From contig RDOA01000010.1 in NCBI GenBank assembly GCA_011364925.1, positions 16,803 through 80,802 on the forward strand: DNA of 64,000 nt, given 5' to 3'. The translations under genes and the position numbers were made by a program. This document shows positions 53,791 through 63,254 of the stretch, piece after piece. Under the pieces are notes generated by a model. The model searched no databases. It was not told the DNA's origin and saw nothing but the letters and a program-made list of their open reading frames with translations. Each line of letters begins with the position of its first letter. The stretch's first letter is position 1. The DNA comes from Promethearchaeota archaeon (GTDB lineage: Archaea > Asgardarchaeota > Lokiarchaeia > Sigyniarchaeales > SOKP01).

Positions 53791-56700
53791 TTAGTTTATA
53801 TCTAAAAAATTGTTCCATTTTTGAATCTATTTGCTTAATATCTAAGATTGAATCTTTCCCAACCTCAAGTTCGATTTTAGCAATTAAATCTTTTACACTC
53901 AAATTAGTAAGCAAAGAATACTCTGTACCTGCTTTGTTTTCTAACACACTTTCAATACCTTCTATTGTTTCCAATTTTTGAATTACATTCTCCTTGATCT
54001 CCTTGAAATATACTTCGATTGATCGCCCCTTCCCAGGCAATTGTGCTAGTAGATTCTTAGGCTTACCAAAATCGATGACACCTCTATTCCTCCCAAAAAT
54101 TGCCACGCGATTACAAAATCGGGATTCCTCCGGATAATGGGTTATTACAATTAGCGTTGTACCGAATTGTTCGTTAATTTTAGTGAGAGCTAACCATAAA
54201 TTCTCTCGGATAATTGGATCTAAACCCGAGGTCGGTTCATCTAAAATAAGAAATATAGGCGAATGAATTAAACCAATCGCGATGCTTACTCTTCTTTTTT
54301 GACCTCCTGAAAGGTTTCTCACGAGTTCGTTCGTCTTGTCTTCTATTTCAAGATTACGTAGGAGTCTTCTCGATCTACTTATGATCTCTCTTTCCGATAA
54401 CCCATACTGGCTTCCGAAAGATAACAAATTATCTAAAACAGTGAAATTATGATAAATTTTTCCAAGATCTTGAGGTACGTAACCGTAGATCGGTCGTATT
54501 TTTTTGGATGTTCGTTTATTGATGTTTAATCCAAAAATTTGACAGAATCCCGTAACTTTTCGCATCCCCAATAAGCCTTTAACAAACGTAGATTTTCCTG
54601 CCCCACTTTCCCCTAAGATTCCTAGTATTTGACCGTGATCCACTTTCATAGTTACTGAATCAACAATCAATTTTCCTCCAGCAAACACATTAAAGTTTTC
54701 ACAATTAATTGCTGGAAACCTCCGCAGATAGGCTGGTGAGATTTTTTCTCCATATCCTAATTTTTCTGCTATTCTTTTTATTAAGGAGAGTTTCTGTCTA
54801 ATTTTTAACGCTATAAGTATCGTAATCAAGCCTGCCTCAGTAAGTAGAATATATACTAATAAGGTGTTCCATGGTTTAGAATTGAAGCTTTGATCGTATT
54901 TTAATTCATCAATAATTATAATTCCATACGGTATGTTTCTTAAGTCAGCTCCAAAGGAAGGATTATCACCCACCCCCCCTGTACTACTGCTAATACAATC
55001 GGCAAACCATAATAGCGCTCCTTGAATATCTTCGGGTTGAAAATTGTAATCATAGAGCGATTTAGAAGCCATAAATGTCGTAATAAAAGATGATGGTAAT
55101 GCTAAAAATTGTCCCATCATAGGTATAAGGGAAAAGCTTCCATCTGAATTTTGAGATTGTTTTAAAAATTCAATTACTGATATTTTCGACATCGGTCCGT
55201 TAACATAATCCTCTGTAAACAATTGAAGTCCGTAATATGTTGAAATAATATCGCTGTGAAAACCAACAAAGATGGAAAATCCTCCATCAGCGTTTTGACA
55301 CGATCTTACCCAATGACTAAAATTAGTATAGGAGATCCTATCCAATCCATTTATTAAATCCAAAGATTTCACCGCCCAATACGTACTTTCCATCGTTGAT
55401 ACATTTGTGTTTATAAGATCAGTAAAAATGATTGAGTAAGCTCCAAATAGGGAGAGTATATAGTTAACATTTTGTCCCGCTTTAAAGCCACCATCGGCAT
55501 TTTGTAGGCTTGCTAAGTAATATTGTGTTAAATTTAGGTAGTATGATGGAAACCAAGGACGAGATATAGGAATTATCATTTGTAACAAATTTAATCCACA
55601 GTATGTAGAAAAAAGTGTTGCATTCTGGCCAGGTTTCGAACCGAAGCCTCCTTCGCTTGGATTATAGCACATTACGGTGAAATTTAAGACGCTGTTTTTC
55701 ATAAAATGAAACTCTGGAGTGTCAATAGAGTCCAGATAGCCCATATTATAATATGTCAAAATCCCAAAATAATTAGATTCGATCGTAATTTGTCCAAAAA
55801 GGCCATTTCTTGCTTGGTAAAAGTGTAACCATCGATAATAACCCATTGAAATCTGGTTTATTGTATTGACTTTTTGATTACTAAGCATTGTTAAATTCTT
55901 TAAAATATCGATTGATTTCATTGCTGCCCAACCTGACTTGAAATCAGAAATAGAAGCATTAGGTCGAACTCCAAATCCTCCGTTATTATTAGAACAATTT
56001 AACACGAAATTAAGTGTTTCGTCTTCATTTATTAATAGATCTAGCCCTAATAAGCTTAAAGTTGAAATGGAGTAATAAGTAGTTTGGACATCGGACATAC
56101 CTGTTTCAGGATTTATATAACCTCCATCGATTAGACTATAATGAGAACTGAAATAAGCGCCAATATCTAAAAGTTCAGCTAAACTGTAAGACATGTTCAT
56201 CCCAAGAAAAGCTCTTACACCGTAATATGTTGTTTCTGGAGTAGCCATTAGTGAATCATTAGTCAATCTATAACTACCCGTGAGAGGGGTCCAAGTAGAG
56301 TTAATAAATTCTCCAATCTTTTGGTTTATAAGTAGGTTACCTTTTGCTATATTATACGACGAAACGATAGCGCAATATGTTGAAATAATGTCAGAATTGT
56401 TTAATAACGGAGTAAGCCTAAAACCCCAACCTCCACCATTTAGAGAGTCTAATAAATAATTTGCGATGTTTTCAGTTTCTCCAAGAAGTATTTTGCTTTC
56501 GAGATACAATATGTTCATTATTTTCAGAGTCTCTAACGCCTCGTAAGTTGAAAGCATATTTCCAAAGCCAGCGATATCTGAATATGAACCGTCGATATTT
56601 TGTTTCTCAAAAAGATAATCAAAAAAGAAATTGCGAAAGTTAAAAACCAAATGTGGGTTGTCATTAGGATTAATTAACTCGGGAGTATACAAGTTTGAAA

Positions 56701-56920
56701 AAGAATAGTTAATCGAACTTACTGCTCTAAAGTTAGCATCTATCTCAGGTTCTACGAACAATCCAAGATCATTATGATGAGTGCTTGTGAAATAAGTTGC
56801 TAAGTTTTTTGCTTGAGCAACGTTTTTCTCACTGATATAATAAGTCCAGTGAATGTTTATTAAGACTAGGGATAAAATCGGGGTTCCAATTAGTAAGATA
56901 AGGATGACGAGTCTCTTAAT
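53762..56920 (-). CDS. Toroid (prenyltransferase/terpene-cyclase repeat) ectodomain fused to ABC ATPase
   Basis: About 1052 residues when started at the in-frame ATT 56920; the first TTG (56761) would drop the N-terminal membrane helix. From the TTG numbering: ~40-620 is a large external domain with QNADGGF (~420, 489), QNSDGSF (~537), GGFG (~261, 371) repeats as in squalene-cyclase/PFTB barrels; a membrane helix at ~634-653; then an ABC domain with GESGAGKS (717-724), LSGGQ (817-821) and LILDEP (838-843). The catalytic DDxTxx motifs of terpene cyclases are absent. I infer an exporter ATPase coupled to an external ligand- or substrate-binding barrel. Family fusion is, to my knowledge, unusual. 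Confidence 0.78.
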   Translation of the reverse strand: MKRLVILILLIGTPILSLVLINIHWTYYISEKNVAQAKNLATYFTSTHHNDLGLFVEPEIDANFRAVSSINYSFSNLYTPELINPNDNPHLVFNFRNFFFDYLFEKQNIDGSYSDIAGFGNMLSTYEALETLKIMNILYLESKILLGETENIANYLLDSLNGGGWGFRLTPLLNNSDIISTYCAIVSSYNIAKGNLLINQKIGEFINSTWTPLTGSYRLTNDSLMATPETTYYGVRAFLGMNMSYSLAELLDIGAYFSSHYSLIDGGYINPETGMSDVQTTYYSISTLSLLGLDLLINEDETLNFVLNCSNNNGGFGVRPNASISDFKSGWAAMKSIDILKNLTMLSNQKVNTINQISMGYYRWLHFYQARNGLFGQITIESNYFGILTYYNMGYLDSIDTPEFHFMKNSVLNFTVMCYNPSEGGFGSKPGQNATLFSTYCGLNLLQMIIPISRPWFPSYYLNLTQYYLASLQNADGGFKAGQNVNYILSLFGAYSIIFTDLINTNVSTMESTYWAVKSLDLINGLDRISYTNFSHWVRSCQNADGGFSIFVGFHSDIISTYYGLQLFTEDYVNGPMSKISVIEFLKQSQNSDGSFSLIPMMGQFLALPSSFITTFMASKSLYDYNFQPEDIQGALLWFADCISSSTGGVGDNPSFGADLRNIPYGIIIIDELKYDQSFNSKPWNTLLVYILLTEAGLITILIALKIRQKLSLIKRIAEKLGYGEKISPAYLRRFPAINCENFNVFAGGKLIVDSVTMKVDHGQILGILGESGAGKSTFVKGLLGMRKVTGFCQIFGLNINKRTSKKIRPIYGYVPQDLGKIYHNFTVLDNLLSFGSQYGLSEREIISRSRRLLRNLEIEDKTNELVRNLSGGQKRRVSIAIGLIHSPIFLILDEPTSGLDPIIRENLWLALTKINEQFGTTLIVITHYPEESRFCNRVAIFGRNRGVIDFGKPKNLLAQLPGKGRSIEVYFKEIKENVIQKLETIEGIESVLENKAGTEYSLLTNLSVKDLIAKIELEVGKDSILDIKQIDSKMEQFFRYKLIEVPKVGEL

Positions 56921-56940
56921 CCATTTTTTACCTTTTCGGC

Positions 56941-57954
56941 TTAATTTTGATATTGAGGACCACCATTGTTAATTAATTCAATTTGGGTTTGCACTTTTTC
57001 CTTAGTTTCTTCTTCTTGAATTCTGATCTGAAAGTACCTTCTAAAGTTAGCAATGTCCCTGCTCATAGAAATAACTTTATACTCTTTTTCAAAAAGGAAC
57101 TTCATAAACTTTGGTAAATTTTCATCAAATTGATCCATAAGTACTTCTATAGTTTCGTTTCCAACTCTTAGCACTTTTTTAATAGATGGATACCCCTGAA
57201 TTACATTTATAATTTTTTGATTAAGATTTTCGATTGAGATTCTTGCCACCAGACCATTACTCGGCAGTGAGCTTATCAAATTTTGAGGGGTATCAAATTC
57301 AAGCAATCTCCCTTCCCTTAGGATTGCTGTTTTGTCACATATCAGTGCTGCTTCTAAATCGTGCGTTATAATAAACATCGTGGTATTCAACTGCTGGTTT
57401 AGCTTCTTTAAGTAACTCAATACATCGTAGCGTCGTGATGCATCAACTCCAGTTGTTGGTTCATCAAGAAATAGAACGTCAGGACTATGGATTAACCCAA
57501 TTGCCATTGAAAGGCGCTTTTTTTCGCCACCGCTCATTTTTTTTACTCGTTTTTTCCAAGTATCTTTAGGGATATCCAGAATTTTAAATAATTTTTCTGC
57601 CGTTTTTTTAGCTTCTTTTTTATCCATACCGTAAGTAGATGTAAAAACTTCAACGTTTACCATAGGAGTTAGCTCAAAGTATAAATTCAATAGTTCTAAT
57701 TGAGGTACATATCCGATATTGCTTAGTATCTTTGAATGATTAGCTTTCTTACTCGGATCTAAGCCCGTCACAGATACTGTACCATTCCAATTCTTTTTTT
57801 CAATTTGACATGTTAAAACTCTGATTACAGTCGTCTTTCCAGCCCCAGAAATGCCGAACATGCCGATAATTTCCCCCTTTTTGACACTAAAAGACACATC
57901 ATGAACAATATGTTTTTTACCAAATATTACGTTTAAATCTTCGACTGAAACCAT
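56941..57954 (-). CDS. ABC transporter ATP-binding protein (ABC-2 type)
   Basis: 337 residues with intact motifs: Walker A GISGAGKTT (34-42), signature MSGGEKKR (140-147), Walker B LFLDEPTTG (161-169) and H-loop TITHD-like IITHDLEAA. The C-terminal extension (~230-337) is the regulatory tail of drug- and polysaccharide-exporter ATPases. It follows permease 2 by 30 bases and precedes the toroid-ABC fusion, so the complex likely contains one normal ATPase and one fused ATPase, as a heterodimer. Confidence 0.92.
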   Translation of the reverse strand: MVSVEDLNVIFGKKHIVHDVSFSVKKGEIIGMFGISGAGKTTVIRVLTCQIEKKNWNGTVSVTGLDPSKKANHSKILSNIGYVPQLELLNLYFELTPMVNVEVFTSTYGMDKKEAKKTAEKLFKILDIPKDTWKKRVKKMSGGEKKRLSMAIGLIHSPDVLFLDEPTTGVDASRRYDVLSYLKKLNQQLNTTMFIITHDLEAALICDKTAILREGRLLEFDTPQNLISSLPSNGLVARISIENLNQKIINVIQGYPSIKKVLRVGNETIEVLMDQFDENLPKFMKFLFEKEYKVISMSRDIANFRRYFQIRIQEEETKEKVQTQIELINNGGPQYQN

Positions 57955-57984
57955 TGTTTTACCAGATAATTCAGTAATCTCCTT

Positions 57985-59235
57985 TTACACCTCGTATTTT
58001 CTTCTTTGGAATATAATATACGACAAACCTACTAAGATTAAACTTACTCCTAATAATGCGAAAAAGTCAAAACCGAATACTGATCTTCCTTTAGTGATTA
58101 TACTGTTTATTAGAGGGCTTCCGTGAGATAACGGAAGTATATACGCGATGACTTGCAAATAAATAGGCATTGCTTCGATCGGTATAAAGATCCCACTCAA
58201 AAGAATCAATACTAGAAATGTAGCTAAAAACAATTGGTTTGCTTGCGTCTTAGTTTTACTTACTGAGCTAATAAATATCCCTAATGTGAGTCCTGTAAAT
58301 CCCAAGATAAACAACGCGAGGAATAAATCAAGAAATGACCCTACTAAATATAATCCAAATGCCAATGCAGTAGAAATAAGTGAGAGATTTTGGATTATTA
58401 GAATACTGATGTAAGTTAAATATTTCGCTGTAAGAATTTCGAGCCTCTTAACCGGAGTTAGAAGCAATCTAGCAACTGGTTTCTCTTGCACAACTATTAA
58501 AATCGTTGAAACCATGCCCACTCCTATTATCATGAACGAAAGAACGAGGACTATCATATAATTATAACTAAAGCTATAACCTTCAGGTATAGAAAATTCT
58601 TCATAACCTTTTATTTTAAATTGAGGAGATAAATTATTTTGAAAAACAAATATTTTAATGGAGTCGTAAACCGCGTTCAAACTTACTTGGATTTTTTGGA
58701 TGTCAGACGAGTCTGTTACACAGTCTATTAAACCAGGATATCCCCATTCAATTAACTCCGAGAAATCAACGGGAATTGATATTATAACTTTTATCTGTTT
58801 AGCAGTTAAAAGATTTCTCGCCGTTTCCATTGCGTAGATCTCTTCAGTAGCATTAAAAAATTGGACAAGATTTAATAAATTTGAGGCATTTACAGCTTCT
58901 ACATACTTAAGGTTATAATCGTCTAATGTGGATTCGGTAAAATTATTTTCGTCAATAAAGACATTTGAGTCATAGGATACCACTACGCAATTAATTGGTT
59001 GGACGGTAGCTCTAGGATTGCCAGAAGTTAAACCTAACGCAAGGATTACAAGAGGAGGTACAATTAATGCTATAAACATGTTGAATTTATCTGTCCAAAG
59101 GAGCCGGAACTCTTTTTTAATTTGCTTAAGTAATCTGACTAAGCCATTTTTCAATTTAAAGCTCCGCTTTTTATCTTGACTCTCTCTCCGATTGATTTTG
59201 TCACACCTCCAATTTTTTAAATTTATACGAGACAT
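57985..59235 (-). CDS. ABC-2 transporter permease (second)
   Basis: 416 residues from ATG 59235. Layout: TM1 (~50-70), a large external domain (~75-225) with several N-x-S/T sites, then five helices near the C-terminus, as in YhgE/DrrB-type permeases. The ATG overlaps the upstream permease by 35 bases and has no SD. An in-frame ATC at 59194-59196 sits 4 nt after GGAGGTGTGA, and a TTG at 59154 after GGAG. One of these is the likelier start (390-403 residues). Pairs with permease 1. Confidence 0.87.
   Translation of the reverse strand: MSRINLKNWRCDKINRRESQDKKRSFKLKNGLVRLLKQIKKEFRLLWTDKFNMFIALIVPPLVILALGLTSGNPRATVQPINCVVVSYDSNVFIDENNFTESTLDDYNLKYVEAVNASNLLNLVQFFNATEEIYAMETARNLLTAKQIKVIISIPVDFSELIEWGYPGLIDCVTDSSDIQKIQVSLNAVYDSIKIFVFQNNLSPQFKIKGYEEFSIPEGYSFSYNYMIVLVLSFMIIGVGMVSTILIVVQEKPVARLLLTPVKRLEILTAKYLTYISILIIQNLSLISTALAFGLYLVGSFLDLFLALFILGFTGLTLGIFISSVSKTKTQANQLFLATFLVLILLSGIFIPIEAMPIYLQVIAYILPLSHGSPLINSIITKGRSVFGFDFFALLGVSLILVGLSYIIFQRRKYEV
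59201..59210 (-). promoter_or_regulatory. Strong Shine-Dalgarno GGAGGTGTGA at permease 1/permease 2 junction
   Basis: It contains the TGA stop of permease 1, so translation is coupled. The first in-frame codon at the proper distance (4 nt) is ATC 59194-59196, not ATG/GTG/TTG. Confidence 0.7.
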
Positions 59236-60352
59236 ACGCTGCGAATAAGAAAATCATAGAAATTAAGAGAAGAGAAAGTACGTGCTCCAAATTTAAACTT
59301 AAGCCTCTCAACGTAACATCAGTAATTAAAATAGATGCATGACTTAAAGGAAAGAGGTCTGCAAGGAATCGCGCTCCACCTAACGATTCTGCTGGTAGAA
59401 GCGTCCCTGAAAATATAATCATGACAATAAACATCATCAAATACATTTGATTAGCTCCTTGTTCCGTTGGACTAATTGCCGAGATAAATAGACCAATTGC
59501 AACCCCGCTAAGTCCTATCATGAGTAAAATTAGGTAAAACGAAAAAAGAGATCCTAAACTGTATAATCCAAAAAATGCCGTCATTACAAATATTTCTGTA
59601 GATTGCAATATCATAATTACCGTATTTGCAATTAATTTACTAAAGAGAATATCTCTCTTTGATGTAGGTGTAATAAGCATTCTTGGAAGTGGTCCTTCAG
59701 CTACTATTGATAAAGATGTTAGGTTCATTGTTGTGCCCACAATAATAATTGGTAAAATTAAAGAAAGAGAATAATTAAGCAGTTGGGATTCCCAGGAAGG
59801 GACTCCAAATTCGAGATGTGGAACCATAATAGTAAAATTTTCTAACATACCTGTTGCTACTCTAAAAAGAGAAATTGGTTCTTGAAGAGACACCTCAATC
59901 GCACTCACAGCAGTTCGATCAGAACCGTCAATATAATAAATCAAAACAGGATTGGAGTTATTTGCAATTGACTCTGAGAAATTCTGAGGAAGCACAATAA
60001 ATACATCTATGAGGTCGTTTTTCAAAAGTGTAAGACAACGATTAATTGCGTGATTATACTCTTCACTGTTCGTAGCATTAAAGGAGCGATAAAGGTCCCA
60101 AGTTGTCGTGTTATATTTAATTATTGAAATAAATACTTCATCATACTCAGATGAGTTTGATGGGAAATTCTCGTAGGTAGGCATCTCATCTTGACTAATA
60201 ATAGCAGCGGTAAAAAATTTAGTTGGACCCACACCTGTAGTAAGTCCAAAGATAACAATTAATATCATAGGAATTACAAACAATAGAATTAGAGTTCTTC
60301 GATCAGATCTAATCCTATTAAATTCTTTTTGGATTAATCCAGATAAAGTCAT
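59201..60352 (-). CDS. ABC-2 transporter permease (first)
   Basis: 383 residues; ATG at 60352. TM1 (~19-39), then an external domain (~45-200) with many N-x-S/T sequons and YIDGSD-like strands, then helices at ~205-235, 245-270, 280-305, 310-335 and 355-378. Architecture as in two-permease ABC-2 exporters of lipids, drugs or glycans. First gene of the six-gene operon and sequence-related to permease 2. Confidence 0.87.
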   Translation of the reverse strand: MTLSGLIQKEFNRIRSDRRTLILLFVIPMILIVIFGLTTGVGPTKFFTAAIISQDEMPTYENFPSNSSEYDEVFISIIKYNTTTWDLYRSFNATNSEEYNHAINRCLTLLKNDLIDVFIVLPQNFSESIANNSNPVLIYYIDGSDRTAVSAIEVSLQEPISLFRVATGMLENFTIMVPHLEFGVPSWESQLLNYSLSLILPIIIVGTTMNLTSLSIVAEGPLPRMLITPTSKRDILFSKLIANTVIMILQSTEIFVMTAFFGLYSLGSLFSFYLILLMIGLSGVAIGLFISAISPTEQGANQMYLMMFIVMIIFSGTLLPAESLGGARFLADLFPLSHASILITDVTLRGLSLNLEHVLSLLLISMIFLFAAYVSYKFKKLEV

Positions 60353-60501
60353 TTAGCCTAATTCTCACTAATTCTAATGTTGAATATTCAAGATTTTACT
60401 ATTAACTAACAAAATATATGGGCTTGTGTAATAAAAAAGTTATTGCCAATCTTGTTAAGGATTTAATTTTTCGGAATAGACTTGATGGAATTGTTTTCCG
60501 C

Positions 60502-61026
60502 TTATGAAGGGAAATCTTTCAATTTCAATATAGTTCTCCTTTCTTTGTCATCCTCAATAAATCTTCGAAAAATTTCATTATTATCGTCAATAAATTCCCA
60601 AAATTCTTCGTAAATTTCCTGTAATGTCATTTTATGTTTCTTATTGAAGTACTCCTCGAAACTATTAACTCTATTCTTGTAGTCTGGTTTCTTTTTAATT
60701 TCTTTTGAAGAATCTTTATCTGATGCACTAGATTTATACAGCTCTAAGCTATCTACAAAATGATCTTTATAGGTTGGCTTTAGTTTGCTATCCTTTTTAG
60801 TTTCTTCTGAATTCAATTGGTAATCCACCTTTTGATACCCTCGAATCGAGAAATTTTTATCTATAAATAATTGAAAATGATGTTTGCATACTCTATTTTG
60901 AGGAACTGAAATAGTCGTTAAACGAGAGGTCTGGTCTACTATCGATTTGGGAACCTGAATTACTCTTCTGGCTTTACAAACGGGACATATAACTTCAATA
61001 TACCTATTAACTGTTATAGCTTCCAT
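60502..61026 (-). CDS. Unknown protein with N-terminal zinc-ribbon-like CPVC motif
   Basis: 174 residues. The N-terminal ~60 hold CPVCKARR, VPKSIVDQTSRLTTISVP and CKHHFQLFIDKNFSIRGYQ; the C/C/C/H set suggests one zinc site. The rest (~70-174) is charged, low in hydrophobics, with a helical acidic C-terminus. Family unknown, though the CKHHFQ-x-F-x-DKNF-x-x-RGY pattern looks like a conserved archaeal small-protein motif. It lies 149 bases upstream of the ABC-2 operon on the same strand and may be linked to it, but a separate promoter is plausible. Confidence 0.65.
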   Translation of the reverse strand: MEAITVNRYIEVICPVCKARRVIQVPKSIVDQTSRLTTISVPQNRVCKHHFQLFIDKNFSIRGYQKVDYQLNSEETKKDSKLKPTYKDHFVDSLELYKSSASDKDSSKEIKKKPDYKNRVNSFEEYFNKKHKMTLQEIYEEFWEFIDDNNEIFRRFIEDDKERRTILKLKDFPS

Positions 61027-61192
61027 TAGAAGATCAATAACTAAGATGTTTTTTCGTCTATCAATTTGTCTGCATCTTAGAATTTAAATTCCCCTAATTT
61101 CGAAAAGCTGAAGTCTCCAGCTTTAAAACTAAATTTTAATTTCAATAAATAATATTCTTTAATATATTCCTTTATTGTTGAGCTATTAAATC

Positions 61193-62593
61193 ATGAGCAA
61201 TCAAAAAACCAGTATGGATGTTTTCTTTAATCCCAAATCAATTGCTATTGTAGGCGCTTCAGAATCTTTCAAATTTGGATATACGATGACAAATTATTTG
61301 TTGAGCTCTGAATTCAAATCGTATCCAGTAAATAATACTAAAGATTTTATCTTTGGTCATAAAGTGTTCAAAAACATTAAGGATATTCCAGACGATATTG
61401 AATTGGTAATTATAATTGTAAAGAATGAAAGCGTGCTTGAAGTTGTAAAGGATTCCGTCCAAAAAGGAGCTAAAGGAATTATTATAGAAACAGCAGGCTT
61501 TTCAGAAACTGGAATTGAAGAATTTTCGAAAATCCAAAAGGAAATAGAGATAATTGCAAATGAATCGAATGTGAGAATAATTGGTCCAAATTGTGTGGGG
61601 GTAACAAATTTTATTAACAAATTTTCAACAGCAGATATAGATTTCGATGAATCTATGGAAGAAGGAACTATTTCTGTTATAGCGCAATCAGGTGTGTTAG
61701 GAAATATATTTATTGAATGGTCAGCGAGTCAAAAGATCGGTTTTTCAAAAACTGTTACGCTTGGAAATAAAATTGATGTTGATGAAGTTGATATGTTGGA
61801 ATATCTTGAGAAAGATGTGAATACGAATGTAATTACAGTTTATCTTGAAGGCGTAAAGAGAGGACCAAAACTTATAGAAGTATTAAAAAAAATGACTAAA
61901 CCAGTGTTGATCTTAAAAAATGGTCGCAGTGAAATAGGATCTAATGCGATAAGGAGTCACACTGGCTCAATTGCTGGAGACGACAAAATCTATGACACGA
62001 TTTTCAAACAATATCCCGGTATCTACAGAGTAAATAATTTTTACGAGATGTTTGATATTGCTCAAGTATTTGCTACTCAGCCTTTACCTAAAGGAAAGAA
62101 TATAGCCATAATTACATCCTCTGGAAGTTTAGGAATTCTGGCATGCGATGAAATCGAGAGACTTGGTCTAAATCTTGCAGTTTTAGATGATTCAACCATC
62201 AAAAAAATGAAAATTTTGGCCCCTAATTGGACTTCATTGAAGAATCCTGTTGATTTGGGACCTTCTTTATTTATGAATTTTAACCAAATATTAGATGCTG
62301 TATTAAACGATAAAAATGTGGATGCGTTATTACACATTTTCGCAGTCCCTCAAAAACCAATAAAAACGTTTTCTTTACCAGTGAAACCACACTTGAGAGA
62401 ATTAAACAAATTATCAACTAAATTGGAAAAGCCTGTTATTACATGTGTATTTGGTTCCCGCTGGATTGTAGATTACTTTTTAAAAGATTCCTACAAATAC
62501 AAAATACCAATAATGGCTCAAATAAGCCACGCGATAAAAGCATTTAAACATATGTACGATTTTGGCATATCTAATAAAAGTAATAAGTCATAA
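61193..62593 (+). CDS. NDP-forming acyl-CoA synthetase, alpha subunit (ACD alpha)
   Basis: 466 residues. CoA-binding NPKSIAIVGASE at ~12-24, GPNCVGV, QSGVLG, and the phospho-histidine H256 in RSHTGSIAGDD. It makes ATP or GTP from acyl-CoA and ADP/GDP in peptide and sugar fermenters. The beta subunit (ATP-grasp) is not in this window; in some archaea the two are separate genes elsewhere. Fits with CoA-ester fermentations such as the dehydratase pair here. Confidence 0.9.
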   Translation: MSNQKTSMDVFFNPKSIAIVGASESFKFGYTMTNYLLSSEFKSYPVNNTKDFIFGHKVFKNIKDIPDDIELVIIIVKNESVLEVVKDSVQKGAKGIIIETAGFSETGIEEFSKIQKEIEIIANESNVRIIGPNCVGVTNFINKFSTADIDFDESMEEGTISVIAQSGVLGNIFIEWSASQKIGFSKTVTLGNKIDVDEVDMLEYLEKDVNTNVITVYLEGVKRGPKLIEVLKKMTKPVLILKNGRSEIGSNAIRSHTGSIAGDDKIYDTIFKQYPGIYRVNNFYEMFDIAQVFATQPLPKGKNIAIITSSGSLGILACDEIERLGLNLAVLDDSTIKKMKILAPNWTSLKNPVDLGPSLFMNFNQILDAVLNDKNVDALLHIFAVPQKPIKTFSLPVKPHLRELNKLSTKLEKPVITCVFGSRWIVDYFLKDSYKYKIPIMAQISHAIKAFKHMYDFGISNKSNKS

Positions 62594-62719
62594 ATCAAGG
62601 TTATAGAGTTATCTTAATTTAATTCCAAAAACTGGACCCCATTTTTTTTATAATCAAGATTAAACTCCTTTTAATTAACATTATAACATAAAAAACTACA
62701 TTACGAAAAGTGACTAATA

Positions 62720-63253
62720 ATGGTTGATTGGGAACAAGTTGCAGAAACTGCATTAATCTATTGGAATCAATTTGTTGATTGGTTTTTAGGAATGCCTATT
62801 TACGCTCAAGCTTTATTAATTATTGGGGCTGTAGCCGCTCTAGTTCTCGCAGTTATTATTGTGTATTATCTACTTAAAGGTGCAGCATATTTAGTATATT
62901 ACATCTTAAAGGGAACTTACCTATTAATTAAAGGAATCTTTCTTGGTATATTCAAACTCTTTGAAGCACTCTACTATTTAATTTCAGGAAAACCTAGACC
63001 TGTTAAAGAACCTTCAGATAAGAATTGTTGCGAACAACCAGAAATACCCCAAGATTCTCCCCTTGAACAAGAAATAATCTTACCATCTCAAAATGAAATT
63101 CAATTGGTTCAGCCAGATGCTATTTTTTGCAGTGAATGTGGAACTCAATACACTGAAAGAATGATTGAACAATTAAAAGTAAACGGAATTGCTTACTGCG
63201 TTTATTGTGGAAAAGGCTACAAAGCTATTGAAGCTGAAGTCGCGTCTCAATAA
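62720..63253 (+). CDS. Membrane protein with C-terminal zinc ribbon
   Basis: 177 residues. Two or three membrane helices (~28-50, 52-72, ~75-95), a linker with CC (~107-108), and a C-terminal zinc ribbon CSECGTQY...CVYCGKGY. Cytosolic zinc-ribbon plus short membrane domain is a recurring Asgard theme; function unknown. Converges on the acetyltransferase gene with T/A-rich DNA between. Confidence 0.75.
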   Translation: MVDWEQVAETALIYWNQFVDWFLGMPIYAQALLIIGAVAALVLAVIIVYYLLKGAAYLVYYILKGTYLLIKGIFLGIFKLFEALYYLISGKPRPVKEPSDKNCCEQPEIPQDSPLEQEIILPSQNEIQLVQPDAIFCSECGTQYTERMIEQLKVNGIAYCVYCGKGYKAIEAEVASQ

Positions 63254-63254
63254 T

